Shown: positions 8,791 to 17,801 of the stretch, in pieces | Layout: each line of letters begins with the position of its first letter | Position numbering within the stretch: the first letter of the stretch is position 1 | Origin: CBDTYW01 sp965364735 | GTDB lineage: Bacteria; Actinomycetota; Nitriliruptoria; Nitriliruptorales; Nitriliruptoraceae | Length of the DNA: 37,843 nt | Reading direction: 5' to 3' | Assembly (NCBI GenBank): GCA_965364735.1 | Contig: CBDTYW010000003.1 | Coordinates: 1-37,843 of the forward strand | Position numbers and translations under genes: made by a program | Notes under the pieces: generated by a model | Databases searched by the model: none | What the model was told of the DNA's origin: nothing | What the model saw: the letters and a program-made list of their open reading frames with translations, nothing else

Positions 8791-8883
8791 GGTTCGATGA
8801 CACGGCACGGGAGACCTCGTGCCGACGGTGACGTGCCGCACCCGTTCGCAGGGCTGCTGCTGTCGATCCAGGAGTGCACGCGC

Positions 8884-9264
8884 GTGACTGACAGCCTGAT
8901 CCCCGAGGACCTGAGCTACACGAAGGACCACGAATGGGTGCGTGTCGAAGACGGCCATGTCCGCGTCGGCATCACCCACTTCGCCCAGGACCAGCTCGGT
9001 GACGTCGTCTACGTCGACCTCCCGCCGCCGGGCACGCAGGTCGAGGCCGGCCAGGCCTTCGGTGAGGTGGAGTCGACGAAGTCCGTCTCCGACCTCTACG
9101 CCCCGCTGTCCGGCTCGATCGGCGAGCGCAACGACGACCTCGAGGACCGCCCGGAGCTCGTCAACGAAGCTCCCTACGCCGAAGGCTGGCTGGTCACGAT
9201 CCAGATCGAGAACCTGCCGGAGGACCTGATGGACGCTGCGGCCTACCGCGCCCTCATCAGCTGA
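8884..9264 (+). CDS. gcvH: Glycine cleavage system H protein
   Basis: GcvH carries the aminomethyl group on a lipoyl arm between the P, T and L proteins of glycine cleavage. The 126-residue product shows the whole family pattern: Y-T-K-D-H-E-W-V near the N-terminus, G-D-V-V-Y-V-D-L-P, and the lipoylation site E-V-E-S-T-K66-S-V-S-D. GTG 8884 is preceded by GGAG (8871-8874) at 9 bases. An upstream ATG at 8797 would add 29 unlikely residues. A TAGGGT box (8788-8793), overlapping the pgsA stop, could be a -10 element. The partner gcvP lies 5.7 kb downstream; no gcvT or lpd is in the window. Confidence 0.95.
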   Translation: MTDSLIPEDLSYTKDHEWVRVEDGHVRVGITHFAQDQLGDVVYVDLPPPGTQVEAGQAFGEVESTKSVSDLYAPLSGSIGERNDDLEDRPELVNEAPYAEGWLVTIQIENLPEDLMDAAAYRALIS

Positions 9265-9322
9265 CCCGGCACCACCAACACCACCACCCGCAGGCCCGCG
9301 ACCAACACAGAGGAACGACCTG

Positions 9323-9850
9323 ATGGCCGCCATCTTCTGCACCCGCTGTGGACAGTCGCTTCCCGACGACGCACGGTTCTGCTTCGCGTGTGGCGCGCAG
9401 GTCACCGACGCGGCACGGTCGGCGGCCCCGGCCCCGTCCGACGCCACGACGACGGCGGCCTTCGACGTCGGCGCCCTGGACCCGGAAGCGGCCGACGACG
9501 GCCGTTCGCGCCCGAGCTCGGGACTGGGTGTCCTGCTGGTCGTCCGCGGCCCGAACGCGGGATCGCGGTTCCTGCTCGACCGTGAGGTCACCGGCATCGG
9601 ACGGCACCCGGAAGCCGACATCTTTCTCGACGACGTCACCGTCTCCCGACACCACTGCGAGGTCACCCGCCAGGACGGGCAGTTCTCCGTGCGTGACATG
9701 GGCTCGCTCAACGGCACGTACGTCAACGGGGCCCGGCTCGACGACGGTCCGCTGCTGGCCTCCGACGAGCTGCAGGTCGGGCGCTTCAAGCTGTTGCTGC
9801 TCACGGGGGACCCGGTCGCTGACCCGGACGAGCGTGGGGTTGCGTCGTGA
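9323..9850 (+). CDS. Zinc-ribbon and FHA domain protein (GarA/OdhI-like)
   Basis: The protein (175 residues) has an N-terminal zinc ribbon (C6, C9, C20, C23: C-T-R-C-G and C-F-A-C-G), an Ala/Pro/Asp-rich linker, then a forkhead-associated domain at about residues 70-160 with the phosphothreonine-binding residues R94, S108, H111 and N130-G-T. FHA domains bind phosphothreonine peptides. In Corynebacterium and Mycobacterium the gene at this position encodes OdhI/GarA, which inhibits 2-oxoglutarate dehydrogenase and tunes glutamate metabolism under serine/threonine kinases. The linker holds T42-T43-T44-A-A-F, which resembles the phosphorylated E-T-T-S-V-F motif of those proteins. The zinc ribbon is not part of classical GarA. 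The stop overlaps the next start (GTGA). Confidence 0.88.
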   Translation: MAAIFCTRCGQSLPDDARFCFACGAQVTDAARSAAPAPSDATTTAAFDVGALDPEAADDGRSRPSSGLGVLLVVRGPNAGSRFLLDREVTGIGRHPEADIFLDDVTVSRHHCEVTRQDGQFSVRDMGSLNGTYVNGARLDDGPLLASDELQVGRFKLLLLTGDPVADPDERGVAS

Positions 9851-10617
9851 CGAAGGCGGTCAACATCGGAGAGGTCCTCAACCGGCTCAAGCCGGAGTTC
9901 GAGGACATCACCATGAGCAAGATCCGGTTCCTCGAGACGAAGGGCCTGATCCAGCCGGACCGGACGGAGGGCGGCTACCGGAAGTTCACGCCCGAAGACG
10001 TCGAGCGCCTCCGCTACATCCTCCGCGCCCAGCGGGACCGGTACCTGCCGCTGGACGTCATCAAGGATGAGCTCGACCGGATGGACACGGGCCAGCTCTC
10101 CCAGGGGCAGGCCGTGGTCGGCTCCGGCAGCGTGAGCGCCGGCTCCCCGCCGTCCCCCGGGGGACCAGTCGGACACAAGCCACCCGGTGCCCTCCGGCTC
10201 GTCCCCAGCCCCGAGCAGACGAGGGGAGTCCTCGACCGCAGCCCGCTCGAGGCCCGGCTCACCGCCGGCGACCTCGCCATGGCCACCGGCCTCATGCCCA
10301 ACGACGTCGATGAGCTCCGTGACGCCGGGATCCTGTCGTCCGGCGACCCGGTCTTCGACGCCGACGATCTCGCGATCGCTCATGCAGCACAGGCGCTCGT
10401 CGACGCAGGCCTGGAGCCACGTCACCTGAAGATCTACCTCCGCTTCACCGACAACGAGGTCGCGCAGCACGCACAGCGCGTGCGCGGAAGCCTCCGGTCC
10501 CGGCGCCCGGACGCCCTCGACGAAGCTCAGGAGGAGATGGAGCGGGTCGTGCTCGCCGCGAGCGAGCTCCATCGTCTGCTGTTGGTGCGTTCGGTGCGGG
10601 CGTTGCTCGACGAATGA
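9847..10617 (+). CDS. ftsR: MerR-family transcriptional regulator, FtsR type
   Basis: The N-terminal winged helix-turn-helix (about residues 5-80) has the MerR pattern I-G-E-V-L-N ... S-K-I-R-F-L-E-T-K-G-L-I-Q-P and G-Y-R-K-F-T-P-E-D-V-E-R-L. A variable Gly/Ser/Pro linker near residues 85-130 leads to a second conserved C-terminal part (L-T-A-G-D-L-A-M-A-T-G). No metal-binding cysteine cluster is present. The gene directly after garA/odhI in corynebacteria encodes FtsR, an activator of ftsZ, and this protein matches that family in length (256 residues) and place. The symbol rests on synteny plus domain layout. It overlaps the FHA gene upstream and the carboxypeptidase gene downstream (ATGA). 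Confidence 0.85.
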   Translation: MTKAVNIGEVLNRLKPEFEDITMSKIRFLETKGLIQPDRTEGGYRKFTPEDVERLRYILRAQRDRYLPLDVIKDELDRMDTGQLSQGQAVVGSGSVSAGSPPSPGGPVGHKPPGALRLVPSPEQTRGVLDRSPLEARLTAGDLAMATGLMPNDVDELRDAGILSSGDPVFDADDLAIAHAAQALVDAGLEPRHLKIYLRFTDNEVAQHAQRVRGSLRSRRPDALDEAQEEMERVVLAASELHRLLLVRSVRALLDE

Positions 10618-11885
10618 CCCCTCACTCCTCCGGGAGGCCACGACGCCCGCACGCGGGAGTCGTCGTCGCCCTGCTCCTGACCCTCGCCGCGACCGTCGTG
10701 CCGGGGGCACACGCGCAGGTCGATCCTCGGGAGTTCGCGATCCGGACGGACACGAGCTCCGCGACGACGCTCGACGTGGGTCCCGCCGTCGCCGCGGCGC
10801 CGCTCGACGTCACGCTCTTCCCCCCGCTCGAGGCGCTGCCGGACTCCTGGCCGGTGTTGCCGGCGATCTCGGCCGAGTCGTGGCTCCTCGCCGACCTCGA
10901 CACCGGACAGACCCTCGCGTCCCGGCACGCCGACGATCCGCGCCCGGTCGCCTCGACCGTCAAGATCCTCACCGCGCTGACGGTGCTCCGTCACGCCGAC
11001 GTCGACGAAGAGGTGCTGATCACCCCGGCGTCGGTCGGTGTCGAGGGTGCTGGCGCAGGACTCGTCGCGGGGCGCACGGTCACGGTCGGGCAGCTGCTCG
11101 GGGTGTTGGTGGCTCGCTCCGCCAACGACGCCGCGATCGCGCTCGGCATTCACGTGGGCGGCGACCTGCCGACCTTCCTCGGCATGATGGAGCGCCTCGC
11201 CGCCGATCTTGGTCTCGATGTCCGGGTCGCCGACCCGGCCGGCCTCAGCCAGTTCACCCGCATGTCCGCGCGCGACCTCGCGGTCATCAGCCGGGTTGCC
11301 ATGTCGGACCCTGACTTCCGCACCCTGGCCGCCGCGCCCGCCGTCGCGCGACCGGATGGCGTCGTCGAGCCATCACGCAACCTCCTGATCGGTGCCTACG
11401 ACGGGGTGACGGGGATCAAGACCGGCTTCACCAGCGCTGCAGGTGGCGCGCTGGTCGCGTCCGCAGAACGTGACGGGGTCCACCTGATCGCCGTCATCCT
11501 CGGCGCGACCGACATCACGGCACGCTTCGACGACGCCACGTCGCTCCTCGATCTCGGCTTCGACCAGTTCGATCCCATCGACGTCGCGTCGGACACGACG
11601 CTGTTCATGCCCGACCCGTTCGCCGCCGGGGCCCGCGGGACGATCCTGCTCCCGCCCTCCGCGACTGCGGTGGTGCGATCCGGGGCGGGGTTCGTCGCCG
11701 ACCTCCCGTCGACGCTGCGCCCGATCGTCGAGGTGGACGGCATCCGCGTCGCGGAGCTTGCCGCCGTCGAGCTGACCTCGGTCGCGGACGCGTCTCCGGT
11801 GACGGCGGGGAGGTGGCTGGCAGGTCGCGTCCAGTCAGCGATCCGGGTCGGTCTGGCCGAGGCAACCTTCACGCCGGAGCGCTGA
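10614..11885 (+). CDS. D-alanyl-D-alanine carboxypeptidase (penicillin-binding protein, S11)
   Basis: This secreted serine peptidase trims the terminal D-Ala of peptidoglycan stem peptides. A signal peptide occupies about residues 1-34 (twin positive charges, hydrophobic stretch A-G-V-V-V-A-L-L-L-T-L, cleavage after A-H-A). Active-site motifs are all present: S114-T-V-K117, S169-A-N171 and K269-T-G271. A C-terminal beta-domain follows, and no clear C-terminal membrane anchor is seen. The 423-residue length is normal. The start overlaps the ftsR stop (ATGA), so it is co-translated with the regulator. In mycobacteria this slot between ftsR and the DUF151 gene has no carboxypeptidase. DacB-like is the closest name, but I cannot separate the DacA/B/C subtypes. 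Confidence 0.92.
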   Translation: MTPHSSGRPRRPHAGVVVALLLTLAATVVPGAHAQVDPREFAIRTDTSSATTLDVGPAVAAAPLDVTLFPPLEALPDSWPVLPAISAESWLLADLDTGQTLASRHADDPRPVASTVKILTALTVLRHADVDEEVLITPASVGVEGAGAGLVAGRTVTVGQLLGVLVARSANDAAIALGIHVGGDLPTFLGMMERLAADLGLDVRVADPAGLSQFTRMSARDLAVISRVAMSDPDFRTLAAAPAVARPDGVVEPSRNLLIGAYDGVTGIKTGFTSAAGGALVASAERDGVHLIAVILGATDITARFDDATSLLDLGFDQFDPIDVASDTTLFMPDPFAAGARGTILLPPSATAVVRSGAGFVADLPSTLRPIVEVDGIRVAELAAVELTSVADASPVTAGRWLAGRVQSAIRVGLAEATFTPER

Positions 11886-11960
11886 CCCGGCCGGCACGCA
11901 GGGCGAGTCGCTAGCATCCTCGCAGGGCAGCAACCGCACACTGGGACCCTCGGAGACAGC

Positions 11961-12461
11961 GTGATCGAGATGGAGCTGGTCGGCGTACGCGTCGAGCTCC
12001 CGCGCAACCAGCCGATCGTGCTGCTGCGTGAGAAGGACGGCACCCGGTACCTGCCCATCTGGATCGGTGCGGTCGAGGCCACGGCCATCGCGTTCGCGCT
12101 CCAGGGCGTCGAGACGCCGCGTCCGCTGACCCACGACCTGTTCGTTGCGGCGCTCGAGGCGCTCGAGGTCACGGTCGAGGCCGTCCATGTCACCGAGCTC
12201 CAGGACGGCACGTTCTTCGCGGAGCTGCACCTCGAGCAGAACGGCACCCGCTACCAGATCTCGGCACGTCCGTCGGATGCGCTCGCCCTGCTCAGCCGCC
12301 TCGACGGCGTCCCCGTCCGGTGCGCGCCGGAGGTCCTCGACGAGGCGGGCCTGCAGATCAACGAGGACGAGGACGAGGTCGACGTGGATCCCGAGGAGGA
12401 GGTCCGGCAGTTCCGCGACTTCCTCGACACGGTGACGCCCGAGGACTTCCTGCAGGAGTGA
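11961..12461 (+). CDS. Bifunctional nuclease family protein (DUF151)
   Basis: The product (166 residues) belongs to the DUF151/bifunctional nuclease family, related to plant BBD nucleases. Visible landmarks are V-L-L-R-E-K-D-G-T-R-Y-L-P-I-W-I-G near residues 20-36, R-P-L-T-H-D-L near 55, and S-A-R-P-S-D-A-L-A-L near 103, followed by an acidic C-terminus. The biochemical role in actinobacteria is not well defined. The GTG start follows weak ribosome-site sequence (C-T-C-G-G-A-G). A TAGCAT box at 11912-11917 is a possible -10 element. The gene sits between two MerR regulators as in Mycobacterium, so the family call is secure. Confidence 0.9.
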   Translation: MIEMELVGVRVELPRNQPIVLLREKDGTRYLPIWIGAVEATAIAFALQGVETPRPLTHDLFVAALEALEVTVEAVHVTELQDGTFFAELHLEQNGTRYQISARPSDALALLSRLDGVPVRCAPEVLDEAGLQINEDEDEVDVDPEEEVRQFRDFLDTVTPEDFLQE

Positions 12462-12522
12462 TCCGGGCCACGACCGTGCCGTGCGGTCAGGGCCGCCTCC
12501 AGAACTCGAACCGCGCAACGCG

Positions 12523-12550
12523 TTGACGGTGCTCGGGGATCGTGCATACT
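12523..12550 (+). promoter_or_regulatory. Sigma-70-type promoter for the second merR gene
   Basis: TTGACG (12523-12528) and CATACT (12545-12550) are separated by 16 bases. This is the best -35/-10 pair seen in the window. Transcription would start near 12557, leaving a leader of about 68 bases before the ATG at 12625. The spacer is of normal length and has no obvious MerR-type dyad. Confidence 0.6.
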
Positions 12551-12624
12551 CACGTCCATGGAGTTTCCTCACCGTCGTTCTCGCCGACGGGTACCGGAGA
12601 CACCGATCCACCGGACCAGGGGTG

Positions 12625-13155
<531 letters not shown>

Positions 13156-13158
13156 GCT

Positions 13159-14625
13159 TCAGCTGCCCGAGAGCAGGTCGGCGACCTCCGCGCGGAGCGC
13201 GTCGTCGACGCTGGACCCGTAGCGGACCTTCGTGATGTCGTCGGCGTGGGCGCGGAAGAACTCGGCGAGCTCCGGGTCGCGGTCGGCGATGCCGCTGCGG
13301 ACGAGGAACTGCGGGTTGTTGTTGTTGGCGGCGTAGGAGGCCCAGGAGAGGGCGAGGCCCCACTCGGAGTCGCCGAAGGCACGAGCGACCACGATCTCAC
13401 CGGTCACCTTGTCGAAGAGGGTCTCCGCGATCGACAGCGCGGTCGTGACGCGGCTGGCACCGGCGATGCGCGTTGCTCCGAGCTGGGCGACCAGTCGGTC
13501 GGACACGGCGGCAGCGCCACCGAGGACGTAGCGGGTCGCGGTCGGGTGAGCGTCGAGGAAGGCGGCGGTGGCGTCGTCGACGCGGTCGTGGCTGATGAGG
13601 ACCACGGGGAGGCCGGCGCTCGCAGCTGCTGCACCGCCCGTGATGGCGTCGGGCCAGTTCCAGCCGTTGGCGATCAGGATGGCGTCGGGCTCGCCCTGCA
13701 TCTCGATGACGGCGTTGGCGATGACGAGGGCGGTCGCGCGGCGCTCGGCGCCGGCAAGGCGCTCGACGGTGAGCCCGGCGTCGCGCAGCTCCTGCTCCGT
13801 CGCCGTGGACACCGCGGCGGTGCCGCCGAGGAGGTAGACCGTGCCGCCGGGGCGCAGGACGCGACCCAGCTCCTCCCGGGTGGCCGGGTTCAGGACCGGG
13901 TTGTCCTGGCCTGAAGCGATGCCGTCGGTGAAGAGGACCGGACCGCGACCGGCCGCGAGGGCGGCGCCACCGAGGGAGTCCGGGAAGTTGTCGGCGCGGC
14001 CGATGAGCACGTGGTCAGCGGAGCCGTCCGTGAAGGACTGCGTGGAGGCGAAGACGCCCTCCTCGAGCACCTGGGTCGGCGGGCGGACCGTCGGGGGCAG
14101 CGACGAGTCCCAGTCGGCGCCCATCATGAAGATCTGGGTCGTCCAGAGCACGTTGTCGGTGTCGCGGTAGACGCCGACGCCGACGTACTCGACGTTGTCC
14201 GCGAGGATGTTCGCGCGGTGGCCGGGAGAGTCCATGAAGGCGGCGTGCACGTGCTCGGCGGCGTCGCCGTACCCGTCGCAGCCGACGTTCTCACGCAGCG
14301 TCTTCCAGTTCTGGGTGACGCCGGTGTCCAGCGGGCTGCGGTGGCGCAGCGTCCCTGCCTTGTCGCCGCAGTAGCCGCCGGCGGAGGAGTCCGACGCCAT
14401 GACCTTGCTGTGCTGGCGGCTCAGGTCGGTGAGCATGGGGTGCAGGGCGAGTGCGTCGAGGCCGTTGGCCGCGCGCTCCTCGTTCATCAGGCGGAGCTGG
14501 ATCATCTCGTCCGATGCGAACGGTCCGGTCGTTGCCGCCGCGAAGGCGCGGCCAGAAGGCAGCAGCAGCGCGAGGACGAACGCCATCACGGCGGCAACGG
14601 CCGGACCGCGCATCGTGTGAGACAT
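13159..14625 (-). CDS. Secreted CAP/SCP-domain protein with cell-wall-binding type 2 repeats
   Basis: The 488-residue product starts with a signal peptide (hydrophobic V-A-A-V-M-A-F-V-L-A-L-L-L-P, cleavage near residue 29). A CAP domain of the bacterial YkwD type spans about residues 37-168, with H72, E112 and H137 (S-P-G-H-R-A-N-I-L) at the expected cavity positions. Three CWB2 repeats follow at about 198-290, 297-385 and 392-485, each with a V-L-I-G-R/Y-L-L-G-G-T-A-A-V-S type pattern. CWB2 repeats anchor proteins to wall polymers in Gram-positive bacteria, so the CAP domain is probably held at the wall. The function of bacterial CAP domains is largely unknown. The frame is open to 14973, but ATG 14625 gives the signal peptide. 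It is transcribed divergently from gcvP. Confidence 0.92.
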   Translation of the reverse strand: MSHTMRGPAVAAVMAFVLALLLPSGRAFAAATTGPFASDEMIQLRLMNEERAANGLDALALHPMLTDLSRQHSKVMASDSSAGGYCGDKAGTLRHRSPLDTGVTQNWKTLRENVGCDGYGDAAEHVHAAFMDSPGHRANILADNVEYVGVGVYRDTDNVLWTTQIFMMGADWDSSLPPTVRPPTQVLEEGVFASTQSFTDGSADHVLIGRADNFPDSLGGAALAAGRGPVLFTDGIASGQDNPVLNPATREELGRVLRPGGTVYLLGGTAAVSTATEQELRDAGLTVERLAGAERRATALVIANAVIEMQGEPDAILIANGWNWPDAITGGAAAASAGLPVVLISHDRVDDATAAFLDAHPTATRYVLGGAAAVSDRLVAQLGATRIAGASRVTTALSIAETLFDKVTGEIVVARAFGDSEWGLALSWASYAANNNNPQFLVRSGIADRDPELAEFFRAHADDITKVRYGSSVDDALRAEVADLLSGS

Positions 14626-14700
14626 CTCGTCGCCTGAAAGTGGAGGGGAAGCTGTGACCTGAACAACGGAGCGTGGTCGGCCACTCTTGAGCCCGGAGAT

Positions 14701-14745
14701 GCACGAATCGCACGGCTCTCGGGCCGTGCGCACGAAATCGCACGG
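14701..14745. repeat. Twin direct repeats enclosing an 8-bp inverted repeat
   Basis: GCACGAATCGCACGG (14701-14715) recurs as GCACGAAATCGCACGG (14730-14745). CGCACGGC (14709-14716) pairs perfectly with GCCGTGCG (14723-14730). The same middle arm can instead pair with the CGCACGG of the second copy (14739-14745). The two stems are mutually exclusive. It lies in the likely 5' leader of the CAP/CWB2 gene, 76 or more bases upstream of its start. It could be a regulator-binding repeat or an RNA switch; nothing known matches. Confidence 0.55.
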
Positions 14746-14758
14746 ATGTTCAAGTTCC

Positions 14759-14822
14759 GGCGGAGAAGCGCCGAAGCGCTCCGCCAGTCCCGCTGACCAC
14801 AGAGCGTGATGTTCCGCTGTGG
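14759..14822 (-). other. Two further inverted repeats in the CAP/gcvP spacer
   Basis: Read on the minus strand, 14785-14759 folds as GGCGG-AGCGC-TTCG-GCGCT-(TCT)-CCGCC, with a very stable C(UUCG)G loop. CCACAG (14797-14802) and CTGTGG (14817-14822) form another 6-bp inverted repeat with a 14-base loop. With the twin repeats at 14701-14745 these make up much of the spacer 14626-14918. On the plus strand a TACGTT box at 14884-14889 may be the gcvP -10 element. Confidence 0.45.
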
Positions 14823-14918
14823 GGGTGCTGGCGGGTCGGAACGCGGGCCGCGCGCGCGCTCGCACGGCGGTGGCCGCGCCTCCTACGTTGCGGGTCCCCT
14901 CGTCGAACGGACCGGGAC

Positions 14919-17792
14919 ATGACCCGCGACGCCCTGCTCTCCTCGACCTTCGCGCAGCGTCACATCGGCCCACGCGCCGATGACGTGGCGCACATGCTCA
15001 GCGTCATCGGCGTGGACAGCGTCGACGAGCTCATCACCAAGGCCGTCCCGGAGGGGATCCGGGCCACCGAGGCGCTCGACCTTCCCGCCGCACGGAGCGA
15101 GCCCGCCGTCGTCGACCGTCTCCGCGAGCTCGCCGGCCGCAACCAGATCATGCGTTCCTTCATCGGGCTCGGCTACCACGGGACCCACACGCCGGGGGTC
15201 ATCCAGCGCAACATCCTCGAGGATCCCTCCTGGTACACGGCCTACACGCCGTACCAGCCCGAGATCTCGCAGGGCCGTCTCGAGGCGCTGCTTGCCTTCC
15301 AGACCATGGTCACCGACCTCACGGGCATGGAGATCGCGAACTCGTCCCTGCTCGACGAGGGGACGGCTGCCGCGGAGGCCATGACGATGACGCTGCGCAT
15401 GCAGCGTCGAGCCAACGGGGACGTGTTCGTCGTCGCTCCCGACGTCCACCCGCAGACGCTCGCCGTGGTCGCGACGCGGGCGAAGCCGCTCGGGATCGAG
15501 ATCGTGGTCGCCGACCCCTTCACCGACGAGCTCCCGGCCGAGACGTTCGCGGTCCTCGCCCAGTACCCCGGGAGCACCGGCGAGGTCCGCGACCTCGCCC
15601 CGATGGTCGAGCGTGTGCAGGCGATGGGCGCGAAGGTCGTCGTCGCGGCGGATCTGCTCGCGCTGACGCTGCTCACCCCTCCGGGCGAGGCCGGGGTGGA
15701 CGCCGTCGTCGGCACCTCCCAGCGCTTCGGTGTCCCCATGATGTACGGCGGGCCGCACGCGGCGTTCCTCGCTGCCGGCGAGGACGCGAAGCGCGTCATG
15801 CCCGGCCGGATCGTCGGGGTCAGCCGCGACACCGAGGAACGGCTCGCGCTGCGTCTGGCGCTGCAGACCCGTGAGCAGCACATCCGTCGCGAGAAGGCCA
15901 CGTCCAACATCTGCACCGCTCAGGTGCTCCTGGCGGTCATCGCGGCGATGTACGCGGCCTACCACGGCCCGGAGGGCCTGACGGCGATCGCCCGCCGGAC
16001 CCACGAGCACGCCGGCCGTCTCGCAGCGGGTCTTCGTGCCGCCGGGGTCGAGCTCGCGCACGATTCCTTCTTCGACACGGTCACGGCGATCGTCCCGGGC
16101 GCCGCCGACGCCGTCTGCGCAGCGGCGCTGACGCGCGGGATCAACCTTCGTCGGGTGGACGATGACCGTGTGGGCGTCTCGTTCGATGAGACGACGACCT
16201 CCGAGGACGTCGCCGACGTGCTCGCCTGCATCGTCGCTCCGTCCGGCGGTGTCGACGCCGATGCCGGTGAGCTCGCCCCGGTCGACGGCATCCCGGCCGG
16301 TCTGTGGCGCACCAGCGAGTTCATGACCGCACGGGTCTTCCACGCGTTCCGCTCCGAGACCGCGATGCTGCGTGAGCTGCGACGGCTGTCGGACCGCGAC
16401 CTCGCGCTCGACCGCACCATGATCCCGCTCGGCTCCTGCACCATGAAGCTCAACGCCACCACCGAGATGGTCGCGGTGACCTGGCCGGAGTTCGCGTCGC
16501 TGCACCCGTTCGCGCCCGTCGAGCAGGCTGCGGGCACCCGCGAGCTGATCGGCGAGCTCGAGGACATGCTCGCCGAGATCACCGGCTATGACGCCGTGTC
16601 GCTGCAGCCGAACGCTGGCTCGCAGGGCGAGTTCGCGGGGCTGCTCGCCATCCGGTCGTTCCATGACGCCAACGGCGACCAGCACCGCACTGCGTGCCTG
16701 ATCCCCGAGTCCGCGCACGGCACCAACGCGGCCTCCGCCGTGATGGCGGGCATGCAGGTCGTGGTGGTGGACTGCGACGAGCAGGGCAACGTCGACGTCG
16801 ACGACCTCAAGCGCAAGGCGGTCGAGCACGCCGACACCCTCGCCGCGCTGATGGTCACCTACCCCTCGACCCACGGGGTCTTCGAGACGCGGATCGTGGA
16901 GATCTGCGACCTCGTCCACGAGTTCGGCGGACAGGTCTACCTGGACGGCGCCAACCTCAACGCGCTCGTGGGCGTCGCCGAGCCCGGCGAGTTCGGCTCC
17001 GACGTGAGCCACCTGAACCTGCACAAGACCTTCTGCATCCCGCATGGCGGTGGTGGTCCCGGCGTCGGCCCGATCGGGGTGCGCTCGCATCTCGCGCCCT
17101 ACCTGCCGAACCACCCGCTCGTGCCCGAAGCCGGCCCTGAGACGGGGCCGGGCCCGATCAGCGCTGCTCCCTGGGGCTCGGCCGGGATCCTCCAGATCTC
17201 CTGGGCGTACATCGCGCTCATGGGCCCGAAGGGGCTCACCGACGCCACCCACACGGCGATCCTCAACGCCAACTACATCGCGAAGCGTCTCGACGAGCAC
17301 TACCCGGTCCTCTACGCCGGAGAGGCTGGTCTGGTCGCCCACGAGGCCATCGTCGACCTCCGTCACCTCAAGACGCAGGCCGGCATCAGCAACGAGGACG
17401 TCGCCAAGCGGCTCATCGACTACGGGTTCCACGCGCCGACGATGAGCTTCCCGGTGGCCGGAACGCTCATGATCGAGCCGACGGAGTCCGAGTCCCTCGA
17501 GGAGATCGACCGCTTCTGCGACGCGATGATCGCGATCCGCCACGAGATCGCGAAGGTCGCCGACGGCGGCTGGCCCGCCGACGACAACCCGCTCGTGCAC
17601 GCACCTCACACCGCGGAGGACCTGCTCGGAGCGACATGGGAGCGTGCCTACACCCGCGAGGAGGCCGCGTTCCCGGTCCCAGCGCTCCGCCAGGACAAGT
17701 ACTGGCCGCCGGTGAGCCGGATCGACGGGGTGTTCGGGGACCGCAACCTGGTCTGCGACTGCGCCCCGCTCGATGCCTACCGCGACGCGTGA
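14919..17792 (+). CDS. gcvP: Glycine dehydrogenase (decarboxylating), one-piece P protein
   Basis: GcvP is the PLP-dependent P protein of the glycine cleavage system; it decarboxylates glycine and passes the aminomethyl group to lipoylated GcvH. The 957-residue length is that of the undivided alpha2-type enzyme with both halves fused. N-terminal R-H-I-G-P, the segment Y-T-P-Y-Q-P-E-I-S-Q-G-R-L-E-A-L, the glycine-binding S-C-T-M-K-L-N-A-T, and the PLP lysine K703 in L-N-L-H-K-T-F-C-I-P-H-G-G-G-G-P-G are all intact. The ATG lies after G-G-A-C-C-G-G-G, a modest ribosome site. It is followed 9 bases later by an aminotransferase gene, probably co-transcribed. No glycine riboswitch pattern is seen upstream. 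Confidence 0.97.
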   Translation: MTRDALLSSTFAQRHIGPRADDVAHMLSVIGVDSVDELITKAVPEGIRATEALDLPAARSEPAVVDRLRELAGRNQIMRSFIGLGYHGTHTPGVIQRNILEDPSWYTAYTPYQPEISQGRLEALLAFQTMVTDLTGMEIANSSLLDEGTAAAEAMTMTLRMQRRANGDVFVVAPDVHPQTLAVVATRAKPLGIEIVVADPFTDELPAETFAVLAQYPGSTGEVRDLAPMVERVQAMGAKVVVAADLLALTLLTPPGEAGVDAVVGTSQRFGVPMMYGGPHAAFLAAGEDAKRVMPGRIVGVSRDTEERLALRLALQTREQHIRREKATSNICTAQVLLAVIAAMYAAYHGPEGLTAIARRTHEHAGRLAAGLRAAGVELAHDSFFDTVTAIVPGAADAVCAAALTRGINLRRVDDDRVGVSFDETTTSEDVADVLACIVAPSGGVDADAGELAPVDGIPAGLWRTSEFMTARVFHAFRSETAMLRELRRLSDRDLALDRTMIPLGSCTMKLNATTEMVAVTWPEFASLHPFAPVEQAAGTRELIGELEDMLAEITGYDAVSLQPNAGSQGEFAGLLAIRSFHDANGDQHRTACLIPESAHGTNAASAVMAGMQVVVVDCDEQGNVDVDDLKRKAVEHADTLAALMVTYPSTHGVFETRIVEICDLVHEFGGQVYLDGANLNALVGVAEPGEFGSDVSHLNLHKTFCIPHGGGGPGVGPIGVRSHLAPYLPNHPLVPEAGPETGPGPISAAPWGSAGILQISWAYIALMGPKGLTDATHTAILNANYIAKRLDEHYPVLYAGEAGLVAHEAIVDLRHLKTQAGISNEDVAKRLIDYGFHAPTMSFPVAGTLMIEPTESESLEEIDRFCDAMIAIRHEIAKVADGGWPADDNPLVHAPHTAEDLLGATWERAYTREEAAFPVPALRQDKYWPPVSRIDGVFGDRNLVCDCAPLDAYRDA

Positions 17793-17801
17793 GGCCGGCG
17801 G

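Noticed and set aside
14626..14918. Glycine riboswitch in front of gcvP
   Set aside because: The conserved glycine aptamer elements are not found on the plus strand; only the inverted repeats described elsewhere are present.
14626..14973. Extended N-terminus of the CAP/CWB2 protein
   Set aside because: It would bury the signal peptide about 116 residues inside and run into gcvP; ATG 14625 gives a normal secreted protein.
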